Below are positions 47,201 through 53,256 of a DNA stretch of 64,000 nt, in pieces; within the stretch, counting starts at the first letter, position 1, and the number at the start of each line of letters is the position of its first letter. The notes under the pieces are model-generated. The model worked only from the letters and a program-made list of their open reading frames with translations, was not told the origin of the DNA and did no database searches. The translations under genes were made by a program, and so were the position numbers. The DNA is from a bacterium (GTDB taxonomy: Bacteria > 4484-113 > JAFGCY01): positions 223,744-287,743 of the forward strand of contig JAGRNT010000002.1 in the NCBI GenBank assembly GCA_020440605.1, given 5' to 3'.

Positions 47201-47861
47201 TGAAGTTCACACCCAGCGGTGTGATGTCTGCAATGCCAACCTCGGAATTCTGGTCATAGTCACCGACGTTGACATAGCTGAAATCCAGTGCGCCACTGCC
47301 GCTGTCAACACTGAGATCCGGAATCCGGCTGGCAACACTGCCCGGCACTGCGCTGGCCTGGCGGCCGGCGAGCACCGCACCGTTGCTGAAACGGATCCGG
47401 GCCACGCTGAAGCGTCCGCTGGTTCCCTGCTCCGCCTGGGGATGCACGATCGTGCTTCCGAGATGTACGCTGCCCGGGACATCCGTTACTGCCAGTTGCA
47501 GCTGCCCTTCGGCATCGCGTCCCGGCCAGAACTGCAGTTCCGCATCCAGCGGGTGCATCTGAGTCTGGTCATAGTCCAGTCTCAGGTGCAGGCTGCGCAG
47601 GTCCGTGGCATCGGTCAGCACACTTACCGTACGCCCTTCGCCGTCACTGTCGATCGCAAGGCTGAAATCCGCGGAACCACCGTATTCGAAACTGCTGTCG
47701 AGAATCCGCAGGTCAAAACCCTGGCTGCTGACCAGGTCGAAGCCGACCTGATCGTTGTCATTTCCCGGCCCGGGCGGGCCTGAAAACTGGGACGAGCCTC
47801 CGCAGGCGGCAAGTGAAACAAGTAACGCCGCACTGAGCAGGCCAAGGAACAAGTGCTTCAT
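44292..47861 (-). CDS. Giant lipoprotein: cohesin-like, dockerin-like, FN3 and glycine-rich repeat regions
   Basis: 1189 residues from ATG 47859-47861 with GAGGAGA 8 nt upstream; lipobox LAAC (Cys20). Residues ~35-195 are cohesin-like (SLHLRLDYDQTQMHPLDAEL ... RFSVARIRFSNG). Residues ~195-267 hold two dockerin-type calcium loops (GDYDQNSEVGIADITPLGVNF and DGDSNGLITLADITPIGVNF). An FN3 domain covers ~355-475. A middle part has short beta-helix-like repeats (VNGDLTIAGTLHGGD, IVKGDIIVTG). Residues ~714-974 are glycine-rich, built of GGNGG/ATGG units with few charged residues, resembling PGRS-type repeats. The C-terminal ~200 residues are an unassigned beta-rich region. Surface location is likely; function is not known. 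Confidence 0.75.
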   Translation of the reverse strand: MKHLFLGLLSAALLVSLAACGGSSQFSGPPGPGNDNDQVGFDLVSSQGFDLRILDSSFEYGGSADFSLAIDSDGEGRTVSVLTDATDLRSLHLRLDYDQTQMHPLDAELQFWPGRDAEGQLQLAVTDVPGSVHLGSTIVHPQAEQGTSGRFSVARIRFSNGAVLAGRQASAVPGSVASRIPDLSVDSGSGALDFSYVNVGDYDQNSEVGIADITPLGVNFNADPASGSTYPFDSALSVVDGDSNGLITLADITPIGVNFGNRIESWTLYGGDASDYPADPEAGNGAATSLGSINFADDTGASKAQFRARYEATLAAISGSGAESFWLRPVSESNEGISSNMAGAGAVDTSPPFWVGGEPEDAGVMSVIPGDGSMRVNWYEADDLQSWPGTYTVYWNEGSTVDFGTAQTMEVSGLAKDDENAGSEQSLIVTGLTNETEYAFAVRVRDGADPANAEENTVMLSGTPHASQELPATIDADLDIEGPATIGDGNTVEFSNDAVLTVNGDLTIAGTLHGGDTDICIIVKGDIIVTGQIVQELPDEPAVPADDAKSVKIVAEGNADFDGDPFDMNGNLLIVSDEDDLITPEQAEDDIVNGAFDEFDFTFMPLEEAVANGVSSINRGASNHVKYYGPYWTWHLRKNWGKVPVQPNHVKRVILRVYQRRGQIKATDWNISGPDGRDGAAVTNCNMATGEDGEDNRFMLRMHASKAITFDNATITLGSGGEGGDANALACCPQATAVGGNGGKPNNKYRITAGNLIRINNSFTMNPGWGGNGGTATATGGNGIDGCPATDGCDATATGGQGGDVPLWGMRVRGNVFGGASITLGKAFGGDGGVADATGGNGGNDTCCMTAGDGGDASATGGKGGLANYTAGSGFTGTNNGAESGTGGDAIATGGMGGDGADCFKAQAGNGGDGGDASADGGQKGDVTGLATQGNDGDGDALGGDGGDGGDGFPIGAGGVGGTASASGANVSQLDGNDGADGIEWPAGGFWIWCIDIPTFLVDPGTFPGPMDPPVKLPDGTTGTVDLLDSQTMEKIGSVPFTVHDTTTNGASGFFLSTNNDVPSNPRPQIQMHNNDAGDTELWIDIQLTELVLSSPTEIKVVGNSFEISQSGFFAPSEIPGFINYFEPDPFMPIGGAAFPVVPYVPGEFTPFEVIPDPALPEGQPSFNVSINVAPFCFVEFFTIYIIDP

Positions 47862-48068
47862 GACACTCTCCTCAATCCAGTAGATTACAGAAGGCAATCT
47901 CTGGGCCTAACCGCCCGCAGGAGAACATTTGTCCTGCACGGGCGGAGAAACTGCCGGTCGGCTGAAACGGCATCGCATACACACAAGTGACGTCGCATCA
48001 ACCACGAACATTACCCTTTGTCGGGAACACTCTAACATCGGCCCGATTTCTCGCAAAACAGCCTGACA

Positions 48069-48074
48069 TATAAT
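48069..48074 (+). promoter_or_regulatory. -10 element of the ABC-type ATPase gene (leaderless promoter)
   Basis: Perfect TATAAT, then CTGGCA, then GTG at 48081; the 6-nt gap is the same as for rsmD and cutA. Confidence 0.6.
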
Positions 48075-48080
48075 CTGGCA

Positions 48081-48953
48081 GTGATCGAATTCAATGCCGT
48101 CGGCTTCGGCAGGGGGGACAACGCACTCCTGCGCGAATTCTCCTGGCAGCTGCCCGACCCGGGCATCTACCTGCTGCTCGGTGGCAACGGTACCGGGAAA
48201 TCACTGCTCTGCTCGCTGCTGGCCGGACGGATCAGGGCTGACTCCGGTGTCGTCAGCCTGATGGGCGAGCCCGCATCAAGGCTGGCCGGCCAGGTCTGGT
48301 ATGCGGACGGGGCATTGGCCATCAACGAGGATGAGACCGTCGAGGAATACATCGAGTATGAACTGAGCTGCAGCGGTGCTGCCGGCTCAGCAGTTGACGA
48401 CTGCCTCTCGCTGCTTGACCGTCTGCACAGGAGAATGGGAGACAGCCTGCTTTCGCAGCTGCCGCATCACGAGCTGCTGCTGGTTCAGATCGCAATTGCC
48501 ACCCTCGTTGAGAGCCCGCTGCGGATCCTTGATGGCCACTTCACCTGGCTGGATGATCATTACTGCCGGATTGCCGCACAGATGCTGCAGAGCTTCAGCG
48601 TGAAGCAGGAGAATTTCATGCTGCTGACGGCCTCGCGCGTTGCCGGTGAACTCCCTGACCTGCAGGACACATGGCTTCTCTCGCGCAGCCGTCCGATCCA
48701 GTTCAGCCGGGTTTCGGGCGAGGACGCGATTGATACCGGCATGCAGAAGCTCTCCAGCAGTACGGCGATCAGCGTGTATTACCGCAACACCAATCTGAGT
48801 CCGAATGATCTGGTGTCCGGTGAAAGCTACCGCGTGCTGAGCAGGCTTGAGGGCGGCCTCAACCTGGAACTGTCCGGCAGTCTCGATGACTGCCTGGCCG
48901 AACTGGCCGCGCGCGGCATTGAAATCCGGCGCATCGATCTGCAGCAGAACTAG
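48081..48953 (+). CDS. ABC-type ATPase with degenerate catalytic motifs
   Basis: 290 residues, GTG start. The Walker A loop is intact (GGNGTGKS, 34-41) and the fold start IEFNAVGFGRGDNALLREFSW matches ABC ATPases. The signature LSGGQ is replaced by LSQLPHHE (124-131). Walker B reads LRILDGHFTW, so Gly stands where the catalytic Glu should be. The switch histidine is replaced in LLTASR. ATP binding may remain but hydrolysis and dimer signalling look impaired. A C-terminal ~90-residue extension (SVYYRNTNLSPNDLVSG ...) is unassigned. No permease gene is adjacent; two STAS genes converge on it, and its stop overlaps that of the first in CTAG. Confidence 0.72.
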   Translation: MIEFNAVGFGRGDNALLREFSWQLPDPGIYLLLGGNGTGKSLLCSLLAGRIRADSGVVSLMGEPASRLAGQVWYADGALAINEDETVEEYIEYELSCSGAAGSAVDDCLSLLDRLHRRMGDSLLSQLPHHELLLVQIAIATLVESPLRILDGHFTWLDDHYCRIAAQMLQSFSVKQENFMLLTASRVAGELPDLQDTWLLSRSRPIQFSRVSGEDAIDTGMQKLSSSTAISVYYRNTNLSPNDLVSGESYRVLSRLEGGLNLELSGSLDDCLAELAARGIEIRRIDLQQN

Positions 48954-49306
48954 ATCGCAGCCGGGATGTCCAGCTCCTTCATGTAGTTCATGGCGTCTTC
49001 GCAGGAATCGTAGATGTTCACGTACTTGTCGATGCGGATCGTGGACAGCAGCCGCTTCACGAGGTTGTTGGGGGCACAGAACACGATGGCGCCCTTGGAG
49101 TTCTTGACCTGCTTGATCAGCACCACGAGGTAGCCCAGACCTGAACTGTCAAAGAAGCTCACCTTCTCCAGGTCGATGATGATCTTCTCGTACTGGTCGA
49201 TCTTGTAGGACTCGACCTTGTTGCGCGTGTCCGTCAGCGAGTTGATGTTGATTTCCCCCGCAAGCTGTAGCACGAAGATCCCTTCGGACATGTAGTAGCT
49301 AACCAT
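48950..49306 (-). CDS. STAS-domain protein (anti-sigma factor antagonist type)
   Basis: 118 residues, a single STAS domain: VLQLAGEININSLTDTRNKV, IIIDLEKVSFFDSSGLGYLVVLIKQ, and VKRLLSTIRIDKYVNIYDS. The DSSGLG serine (around 54-55) is the usual phosphorylation site for partner-switching with an anti-sigma kinase. Almost a duplicate of the gene at 49410-49751, about 60% alike by eye. No kinase, phosphatase or sigma factor lies in the window, so its partners are elsewhere. A GATAAT-containing stretch lies ~35-40 nt before the ATG. Confidence 0.88.
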   Translation of the reverse strand: MVSYYMSEGIFVLQLAGEININSLTDTRNKVESYKIDQYEKIIIDLEKVSFFDSSGLGYLVVLIKQVKNSKGAIVFCAPNNLVKRLLSTIRIDKYVNIYDSCEDAMNYMKELDIPAAI

Positions 49307-49409
49307 TCAGATATGCCGCCTCTTTATTGACTAAGCCTCATATATTATCCCAGGGATTCAGATACCGACAAGCACAGTTAACTTCGTCTTCATCCAAATC
49401 CACTGTAAA

Positions 49410-49751
49410 TCAGCCAGGCTGCAGGCCAAGCTCGATGGCTTCATCCAGCGAATCGTAGATGCCGATGTAGCGCTCGATGCGAATCGTTGAAAGCAGTCGG
49501 CGTACCAGATTGTTGGGATTGCAGAGTGCAACAAGTCCTCTGTTCATCCGGATCTGCTTGATCAGTACGATCAGATATCCCAGTCCTGAGCTGTCAAAGA
49601 AACTCACTTTCTCCAGGTCGATCACTACTCGTTCCTGACATTCGACTCCGCTTTCCTCGACCTGGTTGCGCGTTTCCGTAAGGGAATTGATGTTGATCTC
49701 CCCTGACAGACTGAGTATGAAAACGTTATCCTGCATTTGCTGGCTTACCAT
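49410..49751 (-). CDS. STAS-domain protein (anti-sigma factor antagonist type), paralogue
   Basis: 113 residues, with the same landmarks as its neighbour: LSLSGEININSLTETRNQV, VVIDLEKVSFFDSSGLGYLIVLIKQ, VRRLLSTIRIERYIGIYDS. The serine of DSSGLG is kept. The two copies differ mostly at the ends and in helix surfaces, suggesting distinct partners. GGGTGA lies 7 nt before the ATG. The 103-bp gap to the next STAS gene is A/T-rich. Tandem duplication is the simplest origin. Confidence 0.88.
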   Translation of the reverse strand: MVSQQMQDNVFILSLSGEININSLTETRNQVEESGVECQERVVIDLEKVSFFDSSGLGYLIVLIKQIRMNRGLVALCNPNNLVRRLLSTIRIERYIGIYDSLDEAIELGLQPG

Positions 49752-49857
49752 GGACTTTCACCCGGGTCACACTGTTCAGCAGATCTTACCTTTCTATTTT
49801 GATTGGTACATTGCATTTCAACTGGATTTGACCAATACCAGCCTCCTGGCGGCAGCA

Positions 49858-49863
49858 TATAAT
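49858..49863 (+). promoter_or_regulatory. -10 element of pth (leaderless promoter)
   Basis: TATAAT, then 8 nt, then ATG at 49872, with no Shine-Dalgarno in between. Confidence 0.5.
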
Positions 49864-49871
49864 CCCAGCGC

Positions 49872-50615
49872 ATGATCCTGCGCCGTCAGAATCGCACCAT
49901 TGACTTCCTGCTCTTCGGCCTGGGCAATCCCGGTCCGAAGTATGCCGGCACGCGTCATAACCTTGGCTGGTGGCTGCTTGACCTACTGTCTGAGCGTTTC
50001 AAAGCCTCAGGTCGTCAGAGCCGACATCGCAGCGTCGTCGAATACTGCACGATCCGCGAACGCAGCGTCGCGCTGATCCGACCTACCACCTTCATGAACC
50101 TGAGTGGCGAAAGCATGCGGGCCTGGTTGAAGGAATTCCCGGATACTCCGTTCGCCGTTGCATATGACGACACGGCGCTCGCTGTGGGTAAGGTTCGCAT
50201 CCGCGAGAAGGGCAGCGCGGGCGGCCATAACGGCATGAAGAGCATCATCGCCTGCCTCGGCACGGATGAGATCCTGCGAGTCCGCATCGGAGTCGGACAC
50301 CCCGGGGAGGACGACATTGCTGACTATGTGCTTGAAAATCCACCGGATGTTGATCTGCCCGGCTTCCGGGATGCACTGAGGATTGCCGCACTGTGTGTTG
50401 AGGAACTGGTGGATGGCAGTGTGGGCCGGGCCCAGCATCTCGCAAGCGGCAAGGAACTGCCTGCAAAGAAAGAGAAACCGAAGCGCGTTCCCCGAGCCCA
50501 GGTAAAATTGACCGTGCAGGACCTGCTTGCAGGAAGGCTTGGTGGAGGTTCGGTAAAACCTCCCGAGATGCAACTTGAACCGGAAGATGATGACGATTCT
50601 GAGCCGGAATCCTGA
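49872..50615 (+). CDS. pth: Peptidyl-tRNA hydrolase
   Basis: 247 residues. Signature FGLGNPGPKYAGTRHNLGWW includes active-site residues Asn19 and His29; PTTFMNLSGES, VAYDDTAL, GSAGGHNGMKSI and RVRIGVGHPGEDDIADYVL follow. It frees tRNA from peptidyl-tRNA dropped by ribosomes. The core ends near residue 195; an additional ~50-residue tail is basic, then strongly acidic (PEDDDDSEPES), unlike most Pth enzymes. The start is set by the TATAAT 8 nt upstream. Confidence 0.93.
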   Translation: MILRRQNRTIDFLLFGLGNPGPKYAGTRHNLGWWLLDLLSERFKASGRQSRHRSVVEYCTIRERSVALIRPTTFMNLSGESMRAWLKEFPDTPFAVAYDDTALAVGKVRIREKGSAGGHNGMKSIIACLGTDEILRVRIGVGHPGEDDIADYVLENPPDVDLPGFRDALRIAALCVEELVDGSVGRAQHLASGKELPAKKEKPKRVPRAQVKLTVQDLLAGRLGGGSVKPPEMQLEPEDDDDSEPES

Positions 50616-50621
50616 GCCAGC

Positions 50622-51050
50622 CTACTGCTGCGGGCTGAAACTCACTGGCAACATGTCGGACTGATCCGGGAAGATGAATTCCCCACTGATGCTGCTGGCG
50701 CCTTCCGCACCCAGGACATCGCCTTCAAAGAAGTAATCAAACTCCTCGCCGCGATCGAAGTGGAGCACGAGATGACCATCAGCCAGTGTACCGATCCCAT
50801 CCGCGCTCCCGAAGGCTTCCGGATCGTCGCCACTCAGCCTTGCGGCATAGACCCGACTCTGCTCAACGCGCGCCAGCTCCAACCGCAGCACCCCCAGCAC
50901 TCCGACAGTACTGTCGCTGCGGTAGGTCCCACTGATCTCCGTGGCCTGCAGCAGGCGCGGATCAACAAAGTCTCCTCCCCCGCTGCAGGACAGAACTGTC
51001 AGCAGAAGAAAAAGCAGCAATGTGGTCAAGCATCCCGGTTTCGGTGCCAT
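50622..51050 (-). CDS. Small lipoprotein of unknown function
   Basis: 142 residues. Signal peptide with lipobox VLSC (Cys22), then a beta-rich domain (ISGTYRSDSTVGVLGVLRLELARVE ... SISGEFIFPDQSD) of lipocalin-like or META-like pattern, a weak guess. TATAAT at 51057-51062 lies exactly 6 nt before the ATG and there is no Shine-Dalgarno, a very clear leaderless arrangement. Convergent with pth and divergent from cutA. Confidence 0.65.
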   Translation of the reverse strand: MAPKPGCLTTLLLFLLLTVLSCSGGGDFVDPRLLQATEISGTYRSDSTVGVLGVLRLELARVEQSRVYAARLSGDDPEAFGSADGIGTLADGHLVLHFDRGEEFDYFFEGDVLGAEGASSISGEFIFPDQSDMLPVSFSPQQ

Positions 51051-51056
51051 CTATCA

Positions 51057-51062
51057 ATTATA
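51057..51062 (-). promoter_or_regulatory. -10 element of the small lipoprotein gene (leaderless promoter)
   Basis: Perfect TATAAT on the minus strand, then TGATAG, then the ATG at 51050. Confidence 0.6.
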
Positions 51063-51108
51063 GGTTCCAGCAGCAGCATGCATGCGCTGGTTCGCATGAT
51101 GAGTGCCT

Positions 51109-51114
51109 TATAAT
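51109..51114 (+). promoter_or_regulatory. -10 element of cutA (leaderless promoter)
   Basis: Perfect TATAAT, then CGCCGC, then ATG at 51121. Confidence 0.6.
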
Positions 51115-51120
51115 CGCCGC

Positions 51121-51504
51121 ATGTCCGAGCTGCTCGAAGTCCACACGACTTTCGCCAAGATCATTGATGCCACGGAGATCTGCCGCAAGCTGGTGGACGA
51201 GAAGCTCGCCGCCTGCGCGCAGATGATTCCAGGCGTGACCAGCATCTACTACTGGGACGGCCGCACTCGCCGGGACAGTGAACTGCTGGTCCTGATCAAG
51301 ACCACGAAGCAGGCCTGGCCTGCTCTGCGTGATCGTCTGAAGGAACTGCATCCATTTGACGAACCGGAGATCATCGCCGTTCCGGTTGCAGAAGCCAGCC
51401 AGAGTTACGCTGACTGGGTCAGTGGCTATGTCGGTGGCAAGATCAGCCCGCCGGAAACTCCCGCGGAGGCTGCGGAGCGCAAGGACGAGGAAGGCTTCTG
51501 GTAG
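51121..51504 (+). CDS. cutA: CutA1 divalent-ion tolerance protein
   Basis: 127 residues. CutA1 landmarks: LVDEKLAACAQMIPGVTSIYYWDG, ELLVLIKTTKQAWPALRDRL, LHPFDEPEIIAVPV and YADWVSGYV. CutA1 is a stable ferredoxin-like trimer linked to copper tolerance in E. coli; its biochemical role is unsettled. The ~20-residue acidic tail (PPETPAEAAERKDEEGFW) is extra. Leaderless-type promoter directly upstream. Confidence 0.92.
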   Translation: MSELLEVHTTFAKIIDATEICRKLVDEKLAACAQMIPGVTSIYYWDGRTRRDSELLVLIKTTKQAWPALRDRLKELHPFDEPEIIAVPVAEASQSYADWVSGYVGGKISPPETPAEAAERKDEEGFW

Positions 51505-51515
51505 GCCCGCTGTAC

Positions 51516-52391
51516 CTAGCCGCCTGAGTTAAGCTCAGGCAACCGGTCATTTGGCCAGACGACGGTGCGCCAGCAGAATGGCTGATCACAACGCTGTGCG
51601 CCCATTCCCAGTACCATCTGCTCACTGGCTGTGTTTCCTTCAACCACATGGCAGCAGGCGATACCTTCAGCGTTCAGCATGTGATCAATCTGGAAGGCTG
51701 CGAGACTGCGCGCATAGCCCCTGCGGCGGTGCTCCTCAGGTGTGTAAATCATCCCCATTGTGCCGTTCATGTGCGTGCAGGACCAGCACACGGGCACTCC
51801 GTCCACCTCGCAGACGAAGCTCGGGCCATTCTCCAGGCAAATCCTGGTGTAATGCCCCTCCTGGTCATAACTGATCCCCTGGCGCATCAGCTCATGCAGC
51901 TCCAGTCCCTCTCCCAGTCTGCAGCTGTGCAGCACGAGCTCCGCAAAACGCGGCTCTCCATGAAAGTGGAACAGATATGCCGGAGGACTGTCCTCCCCAT
52001 CCTCATTCGCCTGCCAGCCACTGGACAGAGCTGCCTCATAGGCTTCCAGCGGTGCCGTATTCAGGAATAACACGCAGCGTTCCTCACGTTGGTTCATCCA
52101 TTCCAGCGATTTCCGTAGGTGAATCGCAGGCCAGCCGGACTCCGACTGCACCCGGCCAGCCAGCAGATCCGCAAGCATCCCCTGATACGCAGCCGGGTCA
52201 CCTGCAGCACAGAGCATGCCTCCCTGTACCAGCAGCATGGCCCGGGGGTTCTGTGGATCATCAAGCAGCGTACTGGCCTGCTGATCCAGCTTCTCAATCC
52301 TGAGAGTGGTTCTCAATACCGAGAATGATTTCACGATATCCGGTTCCAATCTCCGGACCCATGAACTATGGCTGAACTGTTCGTGTAACAT
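51516..52391 (-). CDS. GNAT-family N-acetyltransferase
   Basis: 291 residues. The C-terminal third has the acetyl-CoA binding region: MGMIYTPEEHRRRGYARSLAA with the RRRGYA pyrophosphate loop, then AEGIACCHVVEGNTASEQMVLGMGA. The N-terminal two thirds are an unassigned alpha/beta region (LLVQGGMLCAAGDPAAY, LFLNTAPLEAYEAAL), probably a second, degenerate GNAT half as in glycine N-acyltransferase-like proteins. The acceptor is unknown. TACCTT lies 6 nt before the ATG, in line with the leaderless pattern. Confidence 0.8.
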   Translation of the reverse strand: MLHEQFSHSSWVRRLEPDIVKSFSVLRTTLRIEKLDQQASTLLDDPQNPRAMLLVQGGMLCAAGDPAAYQGMLADLLAGRVQSESGWPAIHLRKSLEWMNQREERCVLFLNTAPLEAYEAALSSGWQANEDGEDSPPAYLFHFHGEPRFAELVLHSCRLGEGLELHELMRQGISYDQEGHYTRICLENGPSFVCEVDGVPVCWSCTHMNGTMGMIYTPEEHRRRGYARSLAAFQIDHMLNAEGIACCHVVEGNTASEQMVLGMGAQRCDQPFCWRTVVWPNDRLPELNSGG

Positions 52392-52397
52392 CAGTAA

Positions 52398-52403
52398 AAG
52401 GTA
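52398..52403 (-). promoter_or_regulatory. Possible -10 element of the GNAT gene
   Basis: TACCTT on the minus strand, then TTACTG, then ATG at 52391. A weaker hexamer, but at the same 6-nt spacing seen elsewhere. Confidence 0.3.
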
Positions 52404-52506
52404 TCAGAATTGTCTCAACTGTTGAAGTCTGCACTAGTCAAGAGTGCATCAAGGCTGATTCTTAGATCAGTTTCTCGTAAAAGCATTCTCAAATTTTTCG
52501 GTTGTA

Positions 52507-52567
52507 TGGTAAATTTACAGCCAGCTTACGGCAGTGGACTGAGATCAGTTTGCTGTCGATAATCGAC
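52507..52567 (+). promoter_or_regulatory. Probable promoter region of the ACIII-oxidase operon
   Basis: TGGTAAATT (52507-52515) is an extended -10 candidate. GATAAT (52558-52563), 15 nt before the actA start, is a second one and is embedded in the palindrome GTCGAT-A-ATCGAC (52555-52567), which could be an operator. No Shine-Dalgarno is visible before actA. Confidence 0.35.
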
Positions 52568-52578
52568 CATACGCGCAC

Positions 52579-53256
52579 ATGAACGGTAAGCAACCAATAT
52601 TCCCCAAATGGGTGGATGATGTAACGAGGCTGATTGCGATCTTGTTCGCAGGCGGTCTCCTGTATGTGGTCGTGCTCACTCTGTACGCCACCTCACCACG
52701 CAACACCGCAGTTGGCTACATGCCCGAGCAGCCGATTCCGTACAGCCACAAGCTGCACGTGAACGAGCTCGGACTGGATTGCCGCTACTGCCATACGGGC
52801 GTGGAGACGGGGGCCAAGGCGAATATCCCGCCGACGCAGACCTGCATGAACTGCCACAACACCATCCACAACCAGAGTCCGAAGCTCGAACCTCTGTTCG
52901 AAAGCTACCGGACCGGTAAGCCGGTTGAATGGATCCGGGTGCATGATCTCCCGGACTTCGTCTTCTTCAACCACAGCATCCACGTCAACAAAGGCATCGG
53001 CTGCGTGTCCTGCCATGGCCGCGTTGACAAGATGGAGGTCGTATACCAGGACCAGCCACTCAACATGGGCTGGTGTCTGGAATGCCACCGCAACCCCACG
53101 CCGAACATCCGTCCCGTGGACCGGATCACCGACCTGCGGCCGATCGAGGAAGTGCTCGGCATCAAGACGGAATCCGGCATCGAGGATGCCTGCAGCGAGC
53201 TTGCCGCAAAATATCAAGTTAATCCGAAGGTGAACTGCTCGACATGTCATCGATGA
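52579..53256 (+). CDS. actA: Alternative complex III subunit A, pentahaem cytochrome c
   Basis: 225 residues. One N-terminal transmembrane anchor (LIAILFAGGLLYVVVLTLYA) and five CXXCH haem motifs at 68-72, 89-93, 142-146, 166-170 and 220-224, exactly the ActA count. It receives electrons from the iron-sulfur subunit and passes them toward the haem subunit ActE or the oxidase. The phrase YSHKLHVNELGLDCRYCH is typical of the family. First gene of the operon; its stop overlaps the actB start by 13 nt. Confidence 0.93.
   Translation: MNGKQPIFPKWVDDVTRLIAILFAGGLLYVVVLTLYATSPRNTAVGYMPEQPIPYSHKLHVNELGLDCRYCHTGVETGAKANIPPTQTCMNCHNTIHNQSPKLEPLFESYRTGKPVEWIRVHDLPDFVFFNHSIHVNKGIGCVSCHGRVDKMEVVYQDQPLNMGWCLECHRNPTPNIRPVDRITDLRPIEEVLGIKTESGIEDACSELAAKYQVNPKVNCSTCHR

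Noticed and set aside
45753..47783. 676-codon plus-strand frame opposite the giant lipoprotein
   Set aside because: Antisense shadow; rich in Arg, His and Val with no recognisable domain.
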